A stretch of 64,000 nucleotides of DNA, taken from Candidatus Gugararchaeum adminiculabundum (GTDB lineage: Archaea > Micrarchaeota > Micrarchaeia > Burarchaeales > Gugararchaeaceae). The notes under the pieces were generated by a model. The model did not search any database, had not been told where the DNA came from, and saw only the letters and a program-made list of their open reading frames with translations. Position numbers and translations under genes: made by a program. Where the stretch lies: positions 1 through 64,000 of the forward strand of contig CABMDC010000017.1 of the NCBI GenBank assembly GCA_902384795.1, given 5' to 3'. Below, one piece after another: positions 57,058 through 64,000 of this stretch; within the stretch, counting starts at the first letter, position 1, and the number at the start of each line of letters is the position of its first letter.

Positions 57058-58281
57058 ATGGCACCTGACAAAATGTTTAAACCGGCTGATGCGATGGCTA
57101 AATGGAGGAAGGAGATTGAAAAGGGGAAAGAACCAGAGCCGCAGCCGGAAACATGGAGAGATTATGTGAGGAGAACCCTGCGTGAAATGGAAGCGCTGAA
57201 AAGAATGCAGGAAGGGAAAGCGCCGGCTGAAGTTGTTAGGATTGATGAATCCCCGGATGAAAAATTGAAGAGGATTAGGGGGGGAGCTAAGTGGGTGGAA
57301 AAAACCGAGCCAGCTGTTCTGATTAATAGGGAAAAACTGGATAGAGTCAGAAAAATGCTCCTGGATAGCGGCAAGATGAAAGAGAAGCTGCATATTCCCA
57401 GAAGGCCGAAAGGAATGGAAGAAACGTTTGAGGAAAAAAACAGGGCAAAAGTAAAGGAAATGCAGCCTGGGGAATGGTTCTTTGGTGGAATTGGGTTTAG
57501 TTTGATGTGCTTCGGCTACAAGGGAAACGCCAAAGCTCCCGAGTATGAGAAGCCGCTGCCCAGTAAAAAAAGCCCTGAAACTCCTGAAAAAAAGGATTGG
57601 CTTGAAACCGCGCTGAAACTGGTGGTTACGGCGGGCGCGATTGCTGCGCTTTTGCTGTTTTTTAACAAGGGAAAGGAACTGATTATTAGGGGTGCCTGGA
57701 AGGATGTAACGTCAAGGCCGGTTGCGCACGAAACTTTTGAAAAGGGCTTTGCAAGAATTTGCGCTGAAAAAAACGGGGCCTGGATTTTCGCCAATGAATT
57801 TTTTTCCAGGGACATTCTGAATATTTCCACTTATCTCAAGTACATGGAAATTAAATCCGCAAAAATTGTTTACAGGACCGGCACTGGGAAAGAAAGCGAA
57901 ACAGAGCCCACTGGCACTAATTACACGATTTGGTTCAAGGCAGTGATGAAAGACGGAAGCAGGATTAGCAAGCAGATAACTGGAGAAATTAGAAATGGAT
58001 TGAATGGGCCTGACAGGAGAGCCATTGAAACACTCTTGAAATTTATAAACACTGGAATTGGCGGGCAGAGGAGCAAGCAGAAGAAAGAACCTGAGAAGAA
58101 CGATCAGAAGGGAGGGAGGCCTCCGCCCTGGCGCAATTATTACAACTACAGTGGAACAGAGCAAGCAAGAATTCCCGATGGCTTGCAGAACTGGAGAACC
58201 GTGATGAAGAAGGCAGAAGTGCCGGGAAAAGGTATACCTCCAGGAACAGGAAACCGCACTAGGACAAGAGGCACGTGCTAG
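57058..58281 (+). CDS. Uncharacterised single-span membrane protein, 407 aa
   Basis: The N-terminal ~180 residues are highly charged and Pro-rich (KGKEPEPQPETWRDYVRRTL). One membrane helix at about residues 185-203 (LVVTAGAIAALLLFF). A C-terminal soluble domain has a beta pattern (IKSAKIVYRTG, NYTIWFKAVMKDG), and the tail is Lys/Arg/Pro/Gly-rich. There is no signal peptide, so the N-terminal half is probably cytoplasmic. No family known. Confidence 0.7.
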   Translation: MAPDKMFKPADAMAKWRKEIEKGKEPEPQPETWRDYVRRTLREMEALKRMQEGKAPAEVVRIDESPDEKLKRIRGGAKWVEKTEPAVLINREKLDRVRKMLLDSGKMKEKLHIPRRPKGMEETFEEKNRAKVKEMQPGEWFFGGIGFSLMCFGYKGNAKAPEYEKPLPSKKSPETPEKKDWLETALKLVVTAGAIAALLLFFNKGKELIIRGAWKDVTSRPVAHETFEKGFARICAEKNGAWIFANEFFSRDILNISTYLKYMEIKSAKIVYRTGTGKESETEPTGTNYTIWFKAVMKDGSRISKQITGEIRNGLNGPDRRAIETLLKFINTGIGGQRSKQKKEPEKNDQKGGRPPPWRNYYNYSGTEQARIPDGLQNWRTVMKKAEVPGKGIPPGTGNRTRTRGTC

Positions 58282-58308
58282 GCAGTCCTATAGATTTTCT
58301 AATTTTAT

Positions 58309-59331
58309 TTAGTTTATTCCAGGCCGAGTGGTCACTGTAAATGTGTAGGGGTCAGTGGAATAGGCGGCATAGCCCGGGTCTCCTTTTTCTCCGGAGGTTA
58401 TGTAGAAAATTGCCCAGCCGGGGGTGACCGGAGCTGAGAACTTCAATGGCGCGCCGAAGCCAGAAGTTGCGGAAACGTGCTCAATTCCGCTTGGCGAGAT
58501 GATGCCGATTTTTACGCTTGTCCCTTCCGGGACAGTGGAAACATCAACTATCAGGTTTCCTCCTGTTGAAACCTTTACCTTGTAGTAATCGACATCCTTC
58601 CTTTCCTTCAGGTCTGGCAGCGAGCTGAAGCGCGGAGGAAAGAGATACGCTTTCTGGGGCTCTCCAAGCGAAACAGCCTTTGCATAGGAGGCGTCATTGT
58701 TCGGCTCGAACTCGTCCGGGGTCGGAACGTATTCGAGCAGGATTTGGAATGCCTGGCCTTCAGGCCCGCGGATGGCAATCGGGACATTTCCGTCAAGCAC
58801 TGAAACAGTGGCTTCCAGGAGCTGGCCGGCGGTGCCGTGGGTGGAGATTGAACTCCCCTGGCTTGCGGTCAGGCTGAAATTGCGTGCATTGGATGTGGAG
58901 AACGCAATGCGCAAGAATCCGGAGGACGGGGATTTGAATGAAAGGTATTGATCTGAACCTGTTGCTATTCCGGAAATAAGGGTGCATTCGCTTGTTGGAA
59001 GGGTGGAATCTTCAGAGGAAGCGAATGTGAATGTGGATTGGGTGAGCACTGAAGTGCAATACTCCGGCTCGATTTTTGGGGCCGGAAGAACTTCCACTGG
59101 AGTTTCGATTGGAAGGTTTGACAGGTCTAGGGTATCATTGCCGGCGGGTGTTGGTTGATTCGTGTTGTCAGCAGGTGTGCTTGGAGGCCGGGTGTTGGTT
59201 GCGGGCGCAGGGGTGTTGTTGATTGAATTGTTTTCCGTTGCAGGAGGCTGGCCTCCGCCCAGGATGTTTGTGCAGCCGAATGAAACGATTAATGCCAGGG
59301 TTAGGAAATAGACAAGAATTGGTTTGCGCAA
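58309..59331 (-). CDS. Secreted lipoprotein with PPC-like domain
   Basis: About 340 residues. I place the start at TTG 59331, which lies 5 nt after GGTGGT; the track GTG is inside that SD. Signal peptide RKPILVYFLTLALIVSFGC with a lipobox cysteine, then a Thr/Pro/Asn linker. The C-terminal part has the pre-peptidase C-terminal pattern: DEFEPNNDASYAKAVSLGE, then KDVDYYKVKVSTGGNLIVDV. PPC domains are extracellular beta-sandwiches in secreted proteins. Function unknown. Confidence 0.82.
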   Translation of the reverse strand: MRKPILVYFLTLALIVSFGCTNILGGGQPPATENNSINNTPAPATNTRPPSTPADNTNQPTPAGNDTLDLSNLPIETPVEVLPAPKIEPEYCTSVLTQSTFTFASSEDSTLPTSECTLISGIATGSDQYLSFKSPSSGFLRIAFSTSNARNFSLTASQGSSISTHGTAGQLLEATVSVLDGNVPIAIRGPEGQAFQILLEYVPTPDEFEPNNDASYAKAVSLGEPQKAYLFPPRFSSLPDLKERKDVDYYKVKVSTGGNLIVDVSTVPEGTSVKIGIISPSGIEHVSATSGFGAPLKFSAPVTPGWAIFYITSGEKGDPGYAAYSTDPYTFTVTTRPGIN

Positions 59332-59376
59332 ATGAACCACCGGACGGATTAAGGCTGCCGGGGTTTAAAAGTTTAT

Positions 59377-60120
59377 TTAGTCTGCGTCAATTCTTGGTGC
59401 GAGGTAATAGGTCAGATCCGCGTCCTCAATCTTGTAGTTGATTTTTATCGGGACGTTGGTGCGCAGGCTCAGCTTGATTTCATTCTTGTCAGCGCAAGCC
59501 TTCACAATGTCGTCCAGGTATTGGAGCGGGAAAGTCGCCTTCACGGGCTTCTTGGTTGTGATGCCAGCGACCGCGCCGCCCTTGGCCATTTCCGAGTGTA
59601 AATCCGCATTGTCTCCTGCGACTCCGACCGAGAACGCGTGCTCGGTTGCCTCCAGAGTCAGGTGCGAGGAAACCAGCGCCGCATCGCGCAGCATTTCCTT
59701 GAAAGAGCCTGCGAGAATTTTCACTTCCGCATCGTGCTCGATTTTCGGCTCTTTCTGCACTCCGCCCTGCAGATCAATAAGCGGGATTTTGAACGAGCGC
59801 TTGGAACCTTCTCCGGAAAAATGAAGCACGAACTTGTTTTCTTCCTGGGACATTTCCAGCTTTTCCTTGCCCCTTGTCCTGCTGAGGATTTTCGCGAGGT
59901 TTTCGAAATTCAATCCGACACGAACAGTGCTTTCAACTTTGTAGTCTGAGAAGGCGGATTTCGGGATGTTGAAAACCACCATGGCGATCTGGCTCGGGTC
60001 CATGGCGCGCAGGGAAATGCCTTCCTTGGAAATTTCCAGTGAGCCCTCGTCAATCAGGTTGACTATGGCGTCTATGCAATCCTTCCAATAGTGTGCATCA
60101 GATACGGTAATGTTGAACAT
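59377..60120 (-). CDS. pcn: DNA polymerase sliding clamp (PCNA)
   Basis: 247 residues from MFNITVSDAHYWKDCIDAI; the track ORF is 9 residues longer. Tandem PCNA folds: SLEISKEGISLRAMDPSQIA, the centre loop with FSGEGSKR, and a C-terminal LTYYLAPRID. GAGGTGGACAC precedes the ATG. The homotrimer tethers polymerase, FEN1 and ligase. Upstream, within the same 400-bp gap, is structured element S2. Confidence 0.96.
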   Translation of the reverse strand: MFNITVSDAHYWKDCIDAIVNLIDEGSLEISKEGISLRAMDPSQIAMVVFNIPKSAFSDYKVESTVRVGLNFENLAKILSRTRGKEKLEMSQEENKFVLHFSGEGSKRSFKIPLIDLQGGVQKEPKIEHDAEVKILAGSFKEMLRDAALVSSHLTLEATEHAFSVGVAGDNADLHSEMAKGGAVAGITTKKPVKATFPLQYLDDIVKACADKNEIKLSLRTNVPIKINYKIEDADLTYYLAPRIDAD

Positions 60121-60209
60121 GTGTCCACCTCTCCACGAACTTATCACTTTTCGCCAGGATAGTTATTAATTGTTTTTACAGAAGCGGCGACACCCGCAAA
60201 ACAGGTAAC

Positions 60210-60365
60210 GGCAGCTGCGCCAATAGGGGCGACGCGCCCAGCGCAGCCGCCAAACGACGCGGCGGCTCCCGAGAGCCGGTCGCCTCGTGGCGACTTGGCG
60301 CCGAAAGCGCCAACCGCGGGCGCGGCGCTGGTAATGGCGGCGTCGCCCTTCGAGGCGCAGCTGCC
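60210..60365. other. Large branched palindromic structure S2 (candidate ncRNA)
   Basis: 156 nt with nested perfect stems. P1 is GGCAGCTGCGCC (60210-60221) with GGCGCAGCTGCC (60354-60365), 12 bp. A symmetric 5x5 internal loop follows (AATAG/TTCGA). P2 is GGGCGACGC (60227-60235) with GCGTCGCCC (60340-60348), 9 bp. P3 is CCAGCGC (60238-60244) with GCGCTGG (60325-60331). Inside are three hairpins: AGCCGCC/GGCGGCT, GTCGCC-TCGT-GGCGAC and TTGGCGC-CGAAA-GCGCCAA. The short Ala-rich ORFs here are by-products. No other gene lies in 60121-60527. Confidence 0.85.
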
Positions 60366-60527
60366 TGCGTGAATGTTGAAGCTCGCACAGCTGTAAGAAA
60401 AAGTTTGATGGTTGGAACCGCGTGGGGTTGCTGCGAAAATTGTGGCGCGGCGCACAGCTGCGTTGAGAACAGATGGCTTTCGGAAGTGTTATAAAATTCG
60501 ATTGCGAGAGATTAACTCGGTGGTTCT

Positions 60528-61166
60528 ATTAAGAAACTCATATTGCTTTCCATCGTTGTGTTTGTTCTATTTCTTGCAGGATGCAGTTCACAGTCAAAAT
60601 CCACAGATGGGACCAATGAAAGCGGAGGATACGCGAGTCAAACTTGCAACGAATTGAACAGAAGCCCTGGGTGCATGGTAAAAATGGCAATCGCCAACAA
60701 TGACCCGAATGCTTGCAGCGCTAGTAATGACATTGAAAACTCAAGCCAGTGCTACTACCAAGTTGCATTCGCCCTTAAAAATTCGTCTTTATGCGGGCGA
60801 GTGATAGGCAATAGCACAATAGCTAGGTGCTACTATAGTTTGGCGATAGAACTCAATGATTCAGGGGTGTGCAACTCGGCACAAGACAGTGCAATAGCTA
60901 ATGGGTGCTATTACTTGGTAGCTGAAGATCTCGGGAATCCGGAGATATGCAAATCGATAAAAAATAACAGCCAGCAGACGGATTATTGCTATTACCACAT
61001 AGCCTCTGAACTCAAAGATCCTGCCACATGCGGCTTAATACGAAGTAATGGGGATGCAGATATTTGCTATCTTGAGTTGGTTAAGTCTCCTAAGGACTTG
61101 GCTATTTGTGATTTAATAAAATTCAACAAGACAGCAGAATATTGCCGTGGCCAATTCGATAAATAG
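60528..61166 (+). CDS. Lipoprotein with tandem Cys-x-CYY repeats, possible ATT start
   Basis: 212 residues if the start is ATT at 60528. GGTGG lies 4 nt before it, an in-frame TAA precedes it, and it gives the signal peptide (M)KKLILLSIVVFVLFLAGC; the track TTG at 60543 would lose the basic residues. After the lipobox come about five repeats of roughly 30 residues, each with one C near DPxxC and one in CYY (NPEICKSI...DYCYYHIASELKDPATC). Likely helical hairpins held by disulfides. Function unknown. Confidence 0.75.
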   Translation: MKKLILLSIVVFVLFLAGCSSQSKSTDGTNESGGYASQTCNELNRSPGCMVKMAIANNDPNACSASNDIENSSQCYYQVAFALKNSSLCGRVIGNSTIARCYYSLAIELNDSGVCNSAQDSAIANGCYYLVAEDLGNPEICKSIKNNSQQTDYCYYHIASELKDPATCGLIRSNGDADICYLELVKSPKDLAICDLIKFNKTAEYCRGQFDK

Positions 61167-61185
61167 TTGATTTTGTTTTAGTTTT

Positions 61186-62169
61186 TTAGTTGGTTGTGAA
61201 AGTGCTGTCGCAGCCTTCCCCGCCAGAGAATCTTCCGAACAGAAACATTTTGAAATAGCCCAGGTACGGATGGCGCGCAATCATTTTTCCCTTGTAAGCC
61301 ATGCTCGGAGCCAAATTGTTGCCCAGTTCATAGGATGAGGAAAACGCCTGCAAATCAAAAATCGGGTTGTTGTCTCCTTTTGTCAAATAATAGGTGCTGC
61401 CGTTCTCTGTTTTCAATTTCACAATCACGCGGTGGATTATGTCGCCCTGCGCCCCGAATAATTGGTCGCGCGGAGCGTTGTAAACAATCACGCTGGTGGA
61501 AAAATTGGTCTTGAATTCCATCGCGTTTATGGAAACCGTGCGCGTGCATGGGATGAGATAGCGAGTGTTGTTGAAATTAATCCTTTCGCACGCCTCGAAC
61601 TTGAAATCCAGCGGCCCGCGGTGCTCAATGATTTGTTCTGGGTGGGTTGTGAACAGGATGCAGATGGGCTTGTTGTAATTGGCAATGTTCGTGCAGTAGG
61701 GGTAAATGCCATTGGGGACACCCAGCGTGCCGATTCCTGGCGCAGAAACAGTAACCGCTAAGCGGTCGTTTATTTTTGCAATGGCTGAATCGGAAATTTG
61801 CGCAACCGGGGCGCTGGGCTCCCCGCCCTGCAGAAGAATCATGTCCCCGACCTGCAGTTCAGGAAGCATGGAACAGGAAACCACTGCGTTCAATGGGGAT
61901 GGAACGCTGAGGATGAACGATGCGCCGAACCAGATCACCACTGCGATCAGGAGCGCGATGGCCGTTTCCTTTAGTTCGTTCTTCACTCCGCCGCGCTGAA
62001 GGCCGACATAGATTTCAGCGATTAAACCGAGAAGAAGGAAAATTGCGGTTAGAATTCCGAACAGGCTGCTCTTTAGGAAAAGAGCCAGAAGAAAAGAAAT
62101 TGCGAGCGCGATGTAAAGTGCCTTGGAATCGACTAGCCAGGAAAAAACAGAGTAAAGCTCTTTTTTCAT
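61186..62169 (-). CDS. Signal peptidase I (S26B, archaeal Sec11-like)
   Basis: 327 residues. Two or three N-terminal membrane helices (ALYIALAISFLLALFL, FGILTAIFLLLGLIAEIYVGL, AIALLIAVVIWFGASFIL). The catalytic serine is in SCSMLPELQVGDMILL, the histidine in QGDIIHRVI, and the aspartates in TKGDNNPIFD, so it is the Ser/His/Asp type. A 100-residue insert separates the two motifs. It removes Sec signal peptides; several substrates are encoded in this window. Confidence 0.92.
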   Translation of the reverse strand: MKKELYSVFSWLVDSKALYIALAISFLLALFLKSSLFGILTAIFLLLGLIAEIYVGLQRGGVKNELKETAIALLIAVVIWFGASFILSVPSPLNAVVSCSMLPELQVGDMILLQGGEPSAPVAQISDSAIAKINDRLAVTVSAPGIGTLGVPNGIYPYCTNIANYNKPICILFTTHPEQIIEHRGPLDFKFEACERINFNNTRYLIPCTRTVSINAMEFKTNFSTSVIVYNAPRDQLFGAQGDIIHRVIVKLKTENGSTYYLTKGDNNPIFDLQAFSSSYELGNNLAPSMAYKGKMIARHPYLGYFKMFLFGRFSGGEGCDSTFTTN

Positions 62170-62211
62170 TGATGGTTTTTCTTCCAGCTTTCACACCCGC
62201 GAGCAGCTGAT

Positions 62212-62484
62212 TTATTTCTTGGAAATGGCCGATTCAAATTTCTTCAGCCTGTCCTTGAGTTCCTTTACCGCTGCCTTGAGCGCCTTTTTCGGGTCGCCCT
62301 TCTTTGTGCGGATGATTATCTTGGGCTGGCCGACCAGCGGGTGGTCAAGCACATAGGCCGCGAACGTGACATCCTTGTCTTCCATGAGTATGTCGCGCAG
62401 CATGTTCGGGAAAGTGTGCTCCTCCCCGGTTAGTTGAACCTCCAAATAGTTGTCCTCGTCCTTCAGGTATTTGACTTCCATCAT
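62212..62484 (-). CDS. rpoL: RNA polymerase subunit L (Rpo11)
   Basis: About 90 residues. GEEHTFPNMLRDILMED and YVLDHPLVGQPKIIIRT match archaeal RpoL, the partner of RpoD in polymerase assembly. Starts are crowded; ATG 62484 has GGAG 6 nt upstream. It follows csl4, a common archaeal order. Confidence 0.95.
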   Translation of the reverse strand: MMEVKYLKDEDNYLEVQLTGEEHTFPNMLRDILMEDKDVTFAAYVLDHPLVGQPKIIIRTKKGDPKKALKAAVKELKDRLKKFESAISKK

Positions 62485-62538
62485 ATCACTCTCCAAAATC
62501 ATAATCGATTAAATTTATTCTTGCGCTCCTCGCTCCAC

Positions 62539-63000
62539 TTATGAACCACGTTTCTTTAGCACTCCGAAGCCCGGGTCTGCGGTGGACAAATAGGTTTCTT
62601 CCGGGGTTACCTTGGAAACTTTTGCCTTTATCACATCGCCGATGCGGAGCACTTCGCGGATCTGCTTCAGGTATCCTTTCTTTATCTGTGAAACGTGAAG
62701 AACGCAATAGTTCATGTTGCTTACATGGCGCAAATGGCCTTCGTGCATTGGGCCGATGCGGACCAGGGCTATGGGGTCTGAAATGAGCTCGACCATGCCG
62801 ACCACGGTCATTCCAACCGTGAGCAGTTGCGGGGTTGTTTTCTTCGGGGTTACCGAGAGTGTTTTGTCTGCAGCTATATGAAGCATCCCCTGCAATGTGG
62901 CATAGATGACGCCATGCTTGTCAGCGAATGTCCCTGAGCCGACCAGGTATTCCTCCTCGGTCCCCAATAGTTCGCCGGGTAAAACAATTCTTTCTTCCAT
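62539..63000 (-). CDS. csl4: Exosome subunit Csl4 lacking the C-terminal zinc ribbon
   Basis: 153 residues from MEERIVLPGELLGTEEEYLV; the track ORF runs further upstream. N-terminal domain GTFADKHGVIYATLQG and S1 domain (TVVGMVELISDPIALVRIG, LRIGDVIKAKVSKV, YLSTADPGFGVL) are clear. The chain then stops at KKRGS, where the usual CxxC...CxxC zinc ribbon should begin. Csl4 recruits DnaG to the archaeal exosome. Minus-strand TATA CATATAAATC lies near 63050. Confidence 0.9.
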   Translation of the reverse strand: MEERIVLPGELLGTEEEYLVGSGTFADKHGVIYATLQGMLHIAADKTLSVTPKKTTPQLLTVGMTVVGMVELISDPIALVRIGPMHEGHLRHVSNMNYCVLHVSQIKKGYLKQIREVLRIGDVIKAKVSKVTPEETYLSTADPGFGVLKKRGS

Positions 63001-63070
63001 GAAAATCACAAAATAAGCTTGGTTGTTGGCTATATTTGGGGATATAAGATTTATATGGATATCAGGGGCG

Positions 63071-63922
63071 TCAGACAAGAGTCGATAGCATCGGGTCATG
63101 GATAAAGACCTGCAGAAGGACCCGCTCACCATCGTCTATGAATTGGGACTTGAAGGAATAACTGAGAAACATCGCTTCCCTGTTTATGTGCAGTATGTTG
63201 CTGTATTGGAGCTGAAGCAAATCCGCCAGGAAACGCCTTGTGGCGAAGCGGTGATTCACCTCTAGAGTCATGTCTGAGATTTCTGAGATGTCTGAAGGCA
63301 GTTCCCCGTAAAAGCCGATTTTTAATCCTAGGGAATAGTTCTGGCCAAAATCAGGCCTTGGGCACATGATAGTTGCGGGCAGTTGCAGCATGAACTGGAA
63401 TGGAAGGTTCGAGTGCAGATCAGATTCGAACTGTGCTAATTGCACAAAAACAATGTTTGGGAAAAAGAGCTGCAGCCCGAACCCGGGCGGCGCTCCGGGA
63501 GGGATTGCTATGGAATTTTCTGGGTCGCCCCCTGTTTTTTCGCACGCCTCTTGGAAGCGCCCTGAAATCAGGTTGTAGGCGCGATTTTCAGCCCTTACAA
63601 GCTGGGGCAGGGATACTTTCTCGATCAAAGTGAAAGGAAGCGGAGAACCGGTTATCTCGATCTGGGATTGCGGGATTAGGGAGTTCCCGGTGCGAACTGA
63701 GTTCACGTATTTTGCGTATTTTTCATTCCGTCCTTTTTTGTTTCGCGTTACAATCGCATTGAAAATTTCCTCATGAAGGGGGTGTATGCTTTCAAGGAAA
63801 GAAATTAATTTTTGTCCGTAAGGAGTGGCGATTTTTACAGTTGGGTCGCTAATCCCGTCCTTTCTCACCAGGTCGCTCTTTTGCCATTGCCTTGGCGTGA
63901 GCATGTTCAGGAATTCTGCCAT
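63071..63922 (-). CDS. Uncharacterised protein, 283 aa
   Basis: No recognised family. The N-terminus has a possible wHTH-like stretch (LTPRQWQKSDLVRKDG). The C-terminal half is beta-rich (SNLPFQFMLQLPATIMCPRP). No signal peptide or membrane segment. A TATA-like CTATTTATGCC about 25 bp upstream fits a leaderless start at 63922. The csl4 promoter lies at its 3' end. Confidence 0.68.
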   Translation of the reverse strand: MAEFLNMLTPRQWQKSDLVRKDGISDPTVKIATPYGQKLISFLESIHPLHEEIFNAIVTRNKKGRNEKYAKYVNSVRTGNSLIPQSQIEITGSPLPFTLIEKVSLPQLVRAENRAYNLISGRFQEACEKTGGDPENSIAIPPGAPPGFGLQLFFPNIVFVQLAQFESDLHSNLPFQFMLQLPATIMCPRPDFGQNYSLGLKIGFYGELPSDISEISDMTLEVNHRFATRRFLADLLQLQYSNILHINREAMFLSYSFKSQFIDDGERVLLQVFIHDPMLSTLV

Positions 63923-64000
63923 TTGTGGTATTTTGTCGGAAAAGGCATAAATAGAGTTGGTGGGACCTGCGGACTAGTTGGATTTTTGGCTTTTGGGCTT

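Noticed and set aside
60210-60365. SRP RNA or RNase P RNA identity for structure S2
   Set aside because: The conserved helix-8 motif of SRP RNA (GGAAG/GCAGC region) and the RNase P core (GAGGAAAGTCC-like) are not visible on either strand. Rfam search would settle it.
60144-60455. Minus-strand 103-aa and 70-aa ORFs over structure S2
   Set aside because: Ala/Arg-rich products created by GC-rich palindromes; no SD, no plausible domain, and perfect stems explain the composition.
62486-62707. 73-aa minus-strand ORF overlapping csl4 and rpoL
   Set aside because: A frame shadow; it could have represented a lost Csl4 zinc ribbon, but it has no CxxC pattern.

Overview
The window is chromosomal DNA from an archaeon. 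The evidence is archaeal-type information processing: PriS/PriL primase, GINS, PCNA, RpoL, aIF2-alpha, eS27, eL42, Nop5, Nop10, Csl4, deoxyhypusine synthase and archaeal topoisomerase IA. Lipid genes are also archaeal (prenyl synthase, CarS). tRNA genes lack an encoded CCA, TATA boxes lie about 25 nt before leaderless starts, and Shine-Dalgarno sites read GGTGA/GGTGG. Compact genes, many orphan proteins, class III (pilin-type) signal peptides and mixed GC suggest a DPANN lineage, perhaps Diapherotrites or Micrarchaeota. That placement is inference. No phage, integrase, transposase or CRISPR array was seen.

Layout. 1-9 kb: 3' part of a prenyl diphosphate synthase, thiC flanked by two YkgJ-type cysteine-cluster genes, two orphans, purM (makes AIR, the ThiC substrate) and glyS. 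8-16 kb: a soluble histidine kinase with a short Nop5 and a phosphoesterase, a large surface protein divergent from a small AbrB-like gene, a PRC-barrel gene, an orphan membrane protein, TraB and a wHTH protein. 16-26 kb: a minus-strand run of TPR-AAA+ ATPase, PrsW-like protease, pyrD, pyrK and pyrC, then an aminotransferase, a pilin-like gene, thiE and thiM. 26-34 kb: tRNA-Pro, a methyltransferase, mre11 with a decayed copy of its 3' end, small transporters and orphans, speD, an HTH-CBS regulator with two operators, thrC and a MoaD-like carrier. 34-41 kb: a DUF350 protein, a five-gene pilin-like cluster, carS and tRNA-Gln with a duplicated 3' end. 41-52 kb: topA and truD, diverging around a 38-bp alternating purine/pyrimidine tract, then the archaeal replication/translation cluster priL-priS-gins-rpl44e-rps27e-aif2a-nop10-pac2. 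52-64 kb: deoxyhypusine synthase, a RelE-type toxin-antitoxin pair, B12-dependent ribonucleotide reductase, lipoproteins, pcn, signal peptidase, rpoL and csl4.

The most unusual content is non-coding. Five intergenic copies (plus a weak sixth) of a two-hairpin element are scattered across the window. The first hairpin has an inner GCGA/TCGC stem, a loop that is always GNRA (GTAA, GGAA or GCAA) in four copies, flanking GA/GA mismatches and an outer stem that changes in compensating fashion. The second is an 8-9 bp stem with a loop of exactly 19 nt in four copies, and it also shows compensating changes. Two much more elaborate palindromic structures lie at 14.1 kb (11-bp closing stem, two hairpins) and 60.2-60.4 kb (12-bp closing stem, two further nested stems, three hairpins). 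These are candidate structured RNAs or DNA-level mobile elements and are the best leads for something undescribed.

Metabolic links: PurM to ThiC, ThiE and ThiM for thiamine; PyrC, PyrD and PyrK for pyrimidines; SpeD and deoxyhypusine synthase for polyamine and hypusine; prenyl synthase and CarS for membrane lipids.
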